NCBI GenBank assembly: GCA_026986885.1
Contig: JALSNT010000454.1
Span: 1 to 9,372 of the forward strand
DNA from: Desulfobulbaceae bacterium
Lineage (GTDB): Bacteria; Desulfobacterota; Desulfobulbia; Desulfobulbales; Desulfobulbaceae
Reading direction: 5' to 3'
DNA length: 9,372 nucleotides
In this document: positions 1 through 8,500 of the stretch, piece by piece
How positions within the stretch are numbered: position 1 is the stretch's first letter
Layout: every line of letters starts with the position of its first letter
Position numbers and translations under genes: made by a program
The notes under the pieces: model-generated
Told to the model about the DNA's origin: nothing
What the model saw: the letters and a program-made list of their open reading frames with translations, nothing else
Databases searched by the model: none

Positions 1-2
1 GT

Positions 3-164
3 GGAACCCGACATGCCGAAAATTCCAGCCGCCTTTTCAGGGTAAATCTTCCTCGGAATCGCCCTGTGAGCCACAATGGCAGGAATATATAATGTCAAAG
101 AACAATATGACGGCAACGACGCCGAACCCGCCAGGTTAGTGGCGGGCTTATGAAACTCTAAACT
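3..164 (-). CDS. Possible partial ORF running off the left edge
   Basis: A minus-strand frame is open for about 54 codons, from just after an in-frame TGA (165-167) to the window edge. Possible starts are TTG at 114-116 and GTG at 72-74. Neither has a convincing ribosome binding site, and no ATG lies near the beginning. The readable part contains IPAIVAHRAIPRKIYPEK and then AAGIFGMSGS, which looks protein-like but which I do not recognise. A perfect hairpin (127-146) lies inside the open frame, which argues that at least its upstream part is not translated. It could be the start of a real gene, a decayed gene fragment, or an intergenic repeat that happens to be open. Function unknown. Confidence 0.2.
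127..146. repeat. Perfect 7-bp hairpin, role unclear
   Basis: CCCGCCA (127-133) pairs perfectly with TGGCGGG (140-146) around a 6-nt loop. The stem is GC-rich, but neither strand has a clear T-run after it (CTTATGAAA on plus, TTCGGCGTCG on minus). It is therefore not a textbook intrinsic terminator. It could be a terminator for a plus-strand gene ending to the left, or part of an intergenic repeat. Confidence 0.5.
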
Positions 165-175
165 TCAGTTTATGT

Positions 176-384
176 GATGGCTTCGTAAAAAGTCACAAGG
201 CAGTTAAAATCTTTAAATCCGTCATCCCCGGGGCAGTGTCATCCCCTAATTTTGTTGTCGGGGACGGGGGTCCATAAGGCCGTGAAACAACTGGATCGAA
301 GTCTGCGCTTATCTCCCGCCCAACAGCCTGCGGGAATGACGAGATGGGCAGGATTTCGGATTTGAAGACTTTTTACGACGATGT
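176..384. mobile_element. MITE-like inverted-repeat element, non-coding
   Basis: A non-coding block of about 200 bp has matching ends in inverted orientation. TCGTAAAAAGTC (183-194) is the exact reverse complement of GACTTTTTACGA (367-378). Further inside, CTTTAAATCCG (211-221) matches the complement of CGGATTTGAAG (357-367) at 10 of 11 positions. CGTCATCCCCG (220-230) matches the complement of CGGGAATGACG (331-341) at 10 of 11. The left arm carries about 16 extra bases (195-210) relative to the right arm. No transposase or useful ORF is present, and no clear target-site duplication is visible. The ends and the internal GTCATTCCCG-type motif resemble intergenic repeats I recall from deltaproteobacterial genomes; that is memory, not a search. 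The call is a degenerate non-autonomous element or a dispersed palindromic repeat. Confidence 0.6.
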
Positions 385-439
385 CTTATGTTATCTTTAT
401 TCATTTTCTTCACCAATGCCTCGGTACGGATGGGCATGT

Positions 440-467
440 CCTTTGGTTCCCGTGGCAGGACCAAAGG
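440..467. repeat. Perfect 8-bp hairpin downstream of the FN3 gene
   Basis: CCTTTGGT (440-447) pairs perfectly with ACCAAAGG (460-467) around a 12-nt loop. In the minus direction it comes just after the terminator-like hairpin at 477-499. It may be a second, back-up 3'-end structure for the operon. No T-run follows it in the minus direction (ACATGCCC), so it is unlikely to terminate transcription alone. Confidence 0.45.
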
Positions 468-469
468 GA

Positions 470-499
470 GAAAACGCCCCGGCGTTTTTGGTGCCGGGG
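470..499 (-). terminator. Candidate intrinsic terminator of the two-gene operon
   Basis: On the minus strand CCCCGGC (complement of 493-499) pairs perfectly with GCCGGGG (complement of 477-483) around a 9-nt loop. The stem is 7 bp and very GC-rich. It is followed by CGTTTTCT, a short, interrupted T-rich stretch. The hairpin begins 8 nt past the TAA of the FN3 gene, which fits the 3' end of the transcript. The weak T-tract keeps this below certainty. Confidence 0.6.
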
Positions 500-507
500 T
501 ATTGGCT

Positions 508-2523
508 TTATTCCTGATCCATGGTTATGGTTGTGACCCCTGACGGCTCTCCCCAGTGGCGGCTTTCATCGAGGTAGCATAGTCGGTAGCCCACCACCCC
601 GCTGAGTGGTGGATCCGCATCGACGATATGATCCACTCCGGCAATGTCTGCGGCAATGGTGGTCCATGGGCCGTCACTTACCTTGCGCATTACCGCCGCC
701 CGCAGAAATTTTTCCGGCTTATCAAAACTGATGACCACTCTCCGGAAAGGTTTTTTCTTAAGCTCTGCATCCGGTCGGTCCGGGATGGGAATTTTGGAAG
801 AGGTGACAATGACAAAGAGTTTGTTACTCATTTTTGAGTGGTGCCCATCTTTGTCCACGGCAATGAGTGCGTACCAGTAATCTTCACCAGGCTTTACCAT
901 TTTATCGGTGTAGCTTTTGGCATCACCGTCGAGATCCCGGTTGATGATCAGGCCGAGATCGCCGATATCATTGCCCCGGACAAGAAGGATTCCATCGGTT
1001 TGTTGCGCGGGTTTCCCTGCCTGAAATTGCAGGATCACCCGTCCTTTTGTACTGCTGATATCAAGCAGGGTCGGAGGCGGAATCAGGGCATGGCCCGGAA
1101 GTCTTACCGTAACCGGACCGGCGGGGTCGCTCGTGATATTACCGAAGGCCACGGCCGTGACCCGGTAGGAACGCTCGCCGTAATCGCCCAGGTTGATCGG
1201 GTCTTCAAATTCGGGTCTGGTGGCCAGCCGGGAATTGATCCTTACCCAGGTGTTTTCTTTTTTCTTTTCAATAATGTACCCGGCCACCGGCAGCGGCATG
1301 GCCTGCCAGCGCATGATAACCCGGGTGGGCTGGACTTCGGCCTTGAGTTCTTCCGGACTGTCCGGTTCGCCATTGTTTTTCACCATGACCGAAACCGCGT
1401 CCGGGGCAGGCCCCACGTCCCCCCGTGGCCCAACCGAGCGTACCCGGTAGTAATAGCTAAATCCTGCCCGTACTTTTTTGTCGGTAAAATTAGTATCATC
1501 CGACTCCACCCCCTTGGGTGTCAGTACCTCATACAATCCATTTTCCCTGCGGCTGCGTTCAATCACATAGCCTCTGGTATATGGATTTTTCTTTGCCTGC
1601 CAGTGCAGTTCCACCTCCCCTTCACCCGCCTTGGCCGTGATATGTACAGGCGGTGCCAGGGCTGCGGCATCCTCATTCAACACCGTGACCGTGGCCGGTT
1701 CGGACAGTCGTCCGAATATATCCATGCGCCGGATGGTATAGGTCAGCCGGGTCTCCAGGGGGGCCATTGTATCCACATAAGCTGCCTTTGCCGGGTCGCG
1801 GTCCGGAGAAATCCAGACCGGCTCCGGTGTAATATTCATGGGTTTGCTGTCTTTCCCGGTACGACTGATTTTGATCAGGGGAGCCGGGATGGTATGCCCG
1901 ACGGCGGGTGTTGTCCAGAAAAGGCTGGTTATGCTGTTTTCACTGGTTCCCTTAAGGTCATTGATCGGCAAGGGAAGCGGGGTGCGGATATGGCTGTCCA
2001 CCGGCCGACTGCTGATTTGTCTGCCGATGCGTTTTCCATGCTTATCCAGGATATACAGGCGGTATCTGTGACTGCCGGCCGGAACATTATGCAGCACCGT
2101 TGCCATGCCGAGTTTTCGGGCGGTGGCGAAATCACTCATGCCGCCCATCAATAGAAAAGAGGTCATGGTTTTTTGTTGTTTTTTATTCGTCTGCATCTGC
2201 GAAAAATAGGAGCGTAGTTTTTCCTGATGGTCAGGATCAAGCGAGGAAAGCCCCTGCTCAAGCGATGCCTCATCCCAGCGGGCCACAATTTTTCCGGATT
2301 GGCGGTCTTGTAGCTCCCAGCCGCCGCCCTTATAAAAGAGTGGGTGAGGCGGCCAGAATAAACCCACCCGGCCATCCCCAAAGCAAACGGTCATCATGGC
2401 GGTCTGGTTCTGTGCTGCACCTGTGGGCTGTGGGCAGAGTGGTATGATCAGTGACATGCAGATGGACAGGATCAATAAAGAACACCATCGTGCCTGTGTC
2501 TGTTGTCTATCAAGAATGTGCAT
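508..2523 (-). CDS. Secreted multi-FN3-domain protein
   Basis: This encodes 671 residues made almost entirely of fibronectin type III modules. The N-terminus is a Sec-type signal peptide: basic residues, a hydrophobic stretch at about 13-30, and likely cleavage after G35-A36-A37. The modules are roughly 44-175, 184-281, 291-381, 388-475, 482-573 and 583-668. The clearest are 291-381 and 388-475, with the FN3 pattern of early Trp (ELHWQA, IMRWQA), YVIERS or YIIEKK, and late YYYRVRSV or SYRVTAV. The first module is interrupted at about 84-145 by a Lys/Gln-rich, probably helical insert. No enzyme motif, transmembrane segment or anchor is visible, so it likely acts in the periplasm or outside the cell, binding protein or carbohydrate or serving as a spacer. 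The ATG at 2523 has an AAGGTGG ribosome site. It is the second gene of an operon, 76 bp after the giant gene. The specific function is unknown; the FN3 assignment rests on reading the sequence. Confidence 0.9.
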   Translation of the reverse strand: MHILDRQQTQARWCSLLILSICMSLIIPLCPQPTGAAQNQTAMMTVCFGDGRVGLFWPPHPLFYKGGGWELQDRQSGKIVARWDEASLEQGLSSLDPDHQEKLRSYFSQMQTNKKQQKTMTSFLLMGGMSDFATARKLGMATVLHNVPAGSHRYRLYILDKHGKRIGRQISSRPVDSHIRTPLPLPINDLKGTSENSITSLFWTTPAVGHTIPAPLIKISRTGKDSKPMNITPEPVWISPDRDPAKAAYVDTMAPLETRLTYTIRRMDIFGRLSEPATVTVLNEDAAALAPPVHITAKAGEGEVELHWQAKKNPYTRGYVIERSRRENGLYEVLTPKGVESDDTNFTDKKVRAGFSYYYRVRSVGPRGDVGPAPDAVSVMVKNNGEPDSPEELKAEVQPTRVIMRWQAMPLPVAGYIIEKKKENTWVRINSRLATRPEFEDPINLGDYGERSYRVTAVAFGNITSDPAGPVTVRLPGHALIPPPTLLDISSTKGRVILQFQAGKPAQQTDGILLVRGNDIGDLGLIINRDLDGDAKSYTDKMVKPGEDYWYALIAVDKDGHHSKMSNKLFVIVTSSKIPIPDRPDAELKKKPFRRVVISFDKPEKFLRAAVMRKVSDGPWTTIAADIAGVDHIVDADPPLSGVVGYRLCYLDESRHWGEPSGVTTITMDQE

Positions 2524-2527
2524 ATTG

Positions 2528-2534
2528 CCACCTT
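2528..2534 (-). promoter_or_regulatory. Ribosome binding site of the FN3 gene
   Basis: On the minus strand AAGGTGG lies 4 nt before the ATG at 2523 (7 nt from its AAGG core). This supports that ATG over the internal methionines at residues 23, 43 and 44, which would also remove the signal peptide. Confidence 0.7.
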
Positions 2535-2585
2535 ATCGGTAATGATTGGAATATATTATCTATGTGTTCTTTATCGGTTATCGGT
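2533..2585 (-). repeat. Three ACCGATAA direct repeats between the two genes
   Basis: The 76-bp spacer carries three copies of ACCGATAA on the minus strand (complement of 2578-2585, 2571-2578 and 2533-2540). The first two overlap by one base, giving ACCGATAACCGATAA. The third runs directly into the AAGG of the FN3 gene's ribosome site. They are direct repeats, so they do not form a hairpin. They may be a protein or RNA binding site, or chance in an AT-rich spacer. Confidence 0.5.
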
Positions 2586-2599
2586 CACGGGCAGTCTGG

Positions 2600-5500
2600 T
2601 TACCACGGGCAGCAGCTACATTCGGCCCAGGGAGAAAATCCTGCCGGTATCAGTCCAATTGTTGCCCCTGCTTTGACACAGCAGCAGGAAACATCGAACC
2701 CGAGAGCAAAATGTGGCGGACTGCAGCAACCTATCAGGATATCGGCGTCGAGACCGATACCTATATCCTTAATCGGGTTTATAAATTTTCCGTTGAGATT
2801 ACCACCGAAACGGCCGTCAAGACGCAGGGGCGAAAGTCCTATATTAATAGCTCCATTGATAACCAGATTTGCGGCGATACCGAATCCTCCAGATGATTTG
2901 TCAATGCGGGTGGTATCTTCCACGCCTATCTTGAATTCATCTTTATTGCCTAACATCAGGTAGACCCTGCCGTCGATTATCATCACATGACCCTGGATCG
3001 GGTTGGTAACTGTGCCGACATGGAAAAACCACATGTCCGGATCTGCATGCAGGCCGGTGGAGTGTTCCGGGGCGTGGATACGAACCTTGTCCGACAAGAA
3101 GTTTATATCGCCCCAGAGCTCGCCGTCAAAGGCGGAGTGGTAATACCGCAGCCGTCCCCTGAGATCGGCAGCATCGAATAGTTCGGCATGGAGCAGCATC
3201 TCGTAGAAGCTGTCCGCAGGCTGGATGGTCAGCACACCGTCGGCCTTGATATCATCATTTCCCGCAATGGATACTCCAAGTCCGGCTGAGAAGAGCAGGC
3301 CCTTGCCCGGAGTCGGGCAGGCATTAAATCCTCCATCACGGCTAAAGGCGTCATGATCGAAGTTGTAGGCCATGCCGCCCTGGATCATTTCGATGAAGAC
3401 ATCAGCGTAGATCGGAATATGCAGGTTGTCGCCCTGGAGAAAACCCAGCCAGTACTTGGAGCCGTTATTTGTGCCAAAACGGAAGGTACCGACAATGGCC
3501 GGGGTATTGGCCCCGAACATGTGGGTGTCTACATGGCCGCCAAAGGTGTCGTTGCCGCAACCTCCGCCGGAGATGCCACCACTCATGGCCAGCAGGGGCG
3601 TATTGCTCCATCCGTCGCTCATGACAGATTGATAGCTGCTGGCCGCCAGCAGAACAGGTCTGCGGCCCCGGCATGCCACCAGTGATGAACCGTGGCTGTA
3701 TTTCACCCGGTACTCGTTATCGGCAGCCTGATTGGTCTCCGGGAAATGGTTTTTCAGTACAATTTCCGCTGGGTGTTCCGGTCCCTTGCTCCATGGATCA
3801 CGGTTGCTGACCCGGTTGATGCCATAGAGGTTATGCACCGGCGCTTCCGCCCGGCCTATCCCCTCCATGGAGAACTCTGTGGTGAAATCAAAGCCGAGCC
3901 TTTGCTCTCCTTTGCCGCCGGCCGTTACCTTGACCCCGGAGATCAGTTCGTCGGCTCCGCCTACCTGTCCTTTGATGTTGAGCGGAACGGCCTGGCCGTT
4001 GTATTCAGCCGTGCCGTAGATGGTATAGAGCAGGTCGTTGACCATTATCCCGTCGGCAAAGACTTCGCCTTGTTCATCACGAAAGGAGTATTCCGTATCG
4101 GTCATCAGACCCCAGCCATTATCAAAATGCTGGAATATCTTGGGGGTGATGACGGCGGCAATGGTTCCGTAATCTTCGTTTACGGTCGGCAGATCACCGT
4201 CCAGACCGAGCTGCACATCCACCTCGCTGCCGGGTGAATAACTGTAATGGGTGTTTTTCCCGGTAATACGAATGCGGGGCCAGGCCATTTCTACGAAAAA
4301 ATCCCTGTAATTCGCATTTAACCCCGAATGAGAGGCGTTGATCTTCAGGCTTGACCAGCCGATGGAACCCTCGCCGAATACATGGCTGAAGCCGCCGGTC
4401 TCTGCCTGTCCGTTGAGGCCGTCCGCAGTGATGTTCCAGCCCGTGACCGGCAGGGGAACATCGGCCAGGTTGAACATGTAGGGATGCAAAGTGGCGGAGC
4501 CGAGGTTGATGCCTACCCAGTCAGTTCCACCGTTACCATGCGGAGCCTCGCCTTTGCCATGGCTTAAATCAAGGCGAACATCCTTTGATTCGATGGAGGT
4601 CATGGACCAGCCGATCATACTTTCTCCCAAAGTGAGCGAGTCGGCATACCAGTCACCTTCAGGGGTTATCGGTGCGGAAACACCGATCCATTGCTGCGGT
4701 TTTTCCGCACCGGTCAGTCGGATGGTGGTATCGCTCACCATCATATCCATGATTGCGTTGACATGATCGCCGGCCGTCCCTGAAAGCCCGGTCAGGGTAC
4801 CTCGCATGCCCGGCAGTTGGGGGAGTTCCTCGTTCAGGGTTTGGGTCAGTTTACCGGAGCTGATCTCTTCACCGTCCGGCGCCTGCCATCCATCGAAGGT
4901 GATGGGGGCATAATGCTCGGACACCGAGTGGGGGCCATCCGGCAGCTTGAATATAAACTTGCCGCTTCCACTGTAGCTGTTGCTTTGTTTTTTGAGCTGT
5001 TTGAGGCTGATGACCTCAAATGTGCCCTCCCTGGTGGGAAAGAGAAATCGGCAGGGTATATCCCCGGTGCTTTTACTGACCAGGTATTTTTTCTCCGGTG
5101 CAATCACCGAATAGGGCGGCAGAAACATGTTGCGGCCGGGCTTGAAACCGATGTTACGGGTGACCTTGCGCAGGTTATCCAATATGGTTTCGGAACCGTT
5201 GCGCCATGATTTTCTGATGGTACCCTGTGCGGTGGTATTTGGCAGCAAGGAGGGACGCAATCCCCTGCCGCCCATGGGGACCAGTGTTTTCTGTTGTGTG
5301 CCGGCGGATGTTTTTCCAGCCGATTGTAACGAGGCCAGTGATTTCCTGAAGGCCACACTATTGACCATGGACCAGGTGGGGTCCGGGATCACCGAAACCG
5401 TAATAGTCATCCGGTGCATGCCGACATCCTTGACCGGCAGACGCGGTGAGTCAAGGCGGACATCCGAAAGCAGGGGGTCGCCCCAGGTGGATTTGTCCGA

Positions 5501-8500
5501 ACTTTGCAGGCCGGCACGCAATTTGGACGGTCCTATTTTCATATCGCGGCTTTTCACAACCACACCGTCCACCAGCCACTGTACTCTGGCATAGCCCTGG
5601 CCGTAATAGTGCAATTTGCCCCTGGCCCACAGGCCGCCCTCGCAGGTAGAGACCCTGGTGTCCTCGCCAAAGCTGGTAATCGCGGCCTTGCCGGTTTTCT
5701 GGTCGGAAGCGCTCAGGGAAATCGGCCCGGTCGCCACGCCAGCAGAGAGGTTTTTATGTTGTGTCTGCTGCTTTTTTCCCCGTTTTTTTTGTATTCCGTA
5801 CCCGTTTGCCGGGGTGAATTTTCCTGTATTGACGGGGGTGTTGTCATCTGAGGAGAACGAGGTGATTTCCACCGAGGCAAGATGAAGCGGGCCGGTGGCA
5901 TCGGTGTCCTGGATAATGGTGATGGGCAGCGGATTGCAGTAAAGCATGAAAATCCGGGAGCCGGGCATCTCCATCTCGGCCATGGCTCCGGAGCCTGTCG
6001 GAGATGGCGTACTTACCAGGTCCTGTACACTCTTTTCCGTATTTTTTTCTTTGCCGGTTCCTGCACTGGTTGCCTGGTTGGGTGGTATATAGCGATGAAA
6101 CTTGACAATAGAGTCCACCTGGTTCATCTGGTCCTGGGGGACCACAAAGATACGGATGGGAAATTTGCCCGAATCGGTATAGACATGCTCGGTATGAAAA
6201 TTCATGGCATCGGTTGTCTGCCAGCCGGGCAGATCAGTATGCTTGTTGTCTGCCGACGGCACGGCCTCGGTCTGTAACGACTGCCAGGTGCCATCGCCCC
6301 AGTCGAGGATGACATTGTTGAATGAATAGCCGGCGTCGGTTATCTGTCCGGATTTCTTCTGATAGTCTGTTTTTGCGGAAACCGCCCAGGGGGAGCTGGT
6401 AATAGATATTCCTGATCCGGAAAGCAGCACCGTGTCACCGACATAAATATTGTGGTCCTGTCCACTATTTTTTTTATCTTTTTTTATTTTCGGTACCTTA
6501 TGTTCAGCGCCATCGGGCCGCCGGAAATCAACAGTCAGGCTGACCCGGTTTTTTTCATCGCAACCGACCCCGCCCGGCAGATTATCCGGCAGGCGCAGGG
6601 GCCATTGTTCGGAAATTTCTATTTCTACATCTTCACCGGCCTGTTTTTTGTCGGTGGCAATAACAAATTTCGGCGCTGAAGCGCCAAAGGCTTGTCCAGA
6701 GATATTGCCGGGCATAATTTTTTTCGAGGAAGATTTCTTTTGCGAAGAGACAACAAATTTTTTATATCCCACCACCTGCCAGAGAATGTTGATCTCGTCT
6801 CCGTGATTCTTGAAATATTGCTCCCGCAAAGAAAGCCGTTCCTTTTGTACTTCCGGCGATGGGGCAAAATTCGGCTCGGCAAGCGTCAACGCTCCGGGAC
6901 CGTGTCCTGCGGATGCGCTGCCTGGAAGACCTTCAATACCCGGGCCGTCCATCATGGAACGGGGAAGTTCCTGCTTGGCCGGCATACCGGCCGGGACGGC
7001 TTGGGTTACGGCTTTGTGGTTCAGACCGTGTCTGCCGCGTACCTTACTGCCAGCGGGGAGAGCCTTGTCCATTGCCTTGAAGAGCTGCATCAGCTCACCA
7101 CTGTCCGGTTTATAGGAGGTGGTGTAGGCGGCATACATGCCTGCCGCTATTATTTTTTTATAGATCAGCTTTCCCCCGGGCGTCAGAAAGCGGATTTCAA
7201 AACGGTCGGCTAGGCCCGGCGTCTGTTCCCGCCAGTTAAAGACGGTGGCATCGTTGAGTACGGGAACCGGATGATCCTGGTTGGCAACATCTCCACTGTA
7301 ATGCCAGACAGGATCTTCAAGGAAGATGGCTCCCTTGCGGATGTCCATCTGTTGTTCATGGCTCCAGCGCAGGGGCGGAAACTTGGCCGGCTTTGGCGGC
7401 GACATGATCCAGGCCCGGAGCGCGGTTTTTCCCTGCCGGGAATCACTGCTGATCCGGCCGATGCGTACCGAGGGGCGGATATCATCATCAACCAGGACGG
7501 TAAAGTTGAGCTTGCTGTTTCCCTGGTGTTCCAGATCGTCAATGTGAATATCCCGGCCAAAGGAAATGGCGGTGACAGCGGCGAGTTTTTTGCCGAAAAC
7601 AGTCACCCGGTATCGTTTGCCGGCGACCCAGCGGTTGGGAATCATGGAGGTCATGCGGGGCGATTGGTGCAGAATCGGTTGCGGCAGGGTAAGAACAGGT
7701 GGAGCAAAGGGTGCATCTTTGACTTGAACAAACCCTTTTGCCGCCGGCGCAGGCATATCTGTCAGCCGGGTGACCTCGTCTTGTTTCTTTTGGACAAATA
7801 CCGCGTGCCTGCCGATACGGGCATTAGGGGCAACCAGTACCCGGATAATGGCCTTGCCTGGGTTGATGACCCGAGCCTTTCCCTTGGCCTGCATTCCCCT
7901 GTCAAAGGTTACTTCGATGTTTTCGGGAAAGTTGCTTCCCTGGATGTTGAGCATGTATTCCCGACCCAAAATAAGTGGTGAGGGCGTGATTTTTCGGACA
8001 CTGACGGGTGCGGCGGGTGCGAGGCCGGGTGTTTCCCTGTAGGGCTGAGGTGTGCTTTTTTTGACCACCTCCACTGTTCCCCGGATGCGGCGTACCGGCA
8101 TGTCCATAGTTGTCACGGAAGAGTTGCTGCGTCGGGTCTGCAGGGTGATTGTATGCTGCCCTGGCCGTGCTGTTGCCGAGACCTTCACCGCGACCCTGGC
8201 GCGGGTTGTGCCCTGTGTCTGTACCTTGCCCGTGACTGAGATGCCGTCGTCAAATAAAATGACCATATCTTTGGTAAATGCATTTCCTCTGATATCCAGG
8301 GAATATGATTTTCCCTGTATCAGGGAAGAGGGGGTTATCTGCAAAGTAATTTTTTTGGGTCGTCCTTGAATGGTTACCGTGGGCCGCTGTACTTGTCGGC
8401 GACCTTTGTAAGTAAGAGTTATGCTGCGTTTCCCGCTCTGTGCGTTTGGCGCTACCAGGATGCCTATCATGTAGAAACGACCGGAACCGGTCACCGTGGA

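Noticed and set aside
1..45. Plus-strand frame from GTG at 1 to TAA at 43-45 as a gene end
   Set aside because: It is only 14 codons to the window edge, with no supporting context, and the overlapping minus-strand frame is longer.
838..2154. A 438-codon open frame on the plus strand
   Set aside because: It lies entirely opposite the FN3 gene, whose minus-strand frame has a clear signal peptide, FN3 motifs and a ribosome site. The antisense translation is rich in Arg, Gly and His and shows no domain pattern.
2434..2436. Cys30 of the FN3 protein as a lipoprotein cysteine
   Set aside because: The preceding residues (IIPL) do not fit the lipobox, which needs a small residue such as Gly or Ala just before the Cys. 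A GAA cleavage site follows a few residues later.
3692..4237. Plus-strand open frames of 100-236 codons opposite the giant gene (for example 3692-4237 and 7271-7981)
   Set aside because: They are antisense to a continuous 2182-codon frame with recognisable domains. No plus-strand ribosome site or domain signature was seen.
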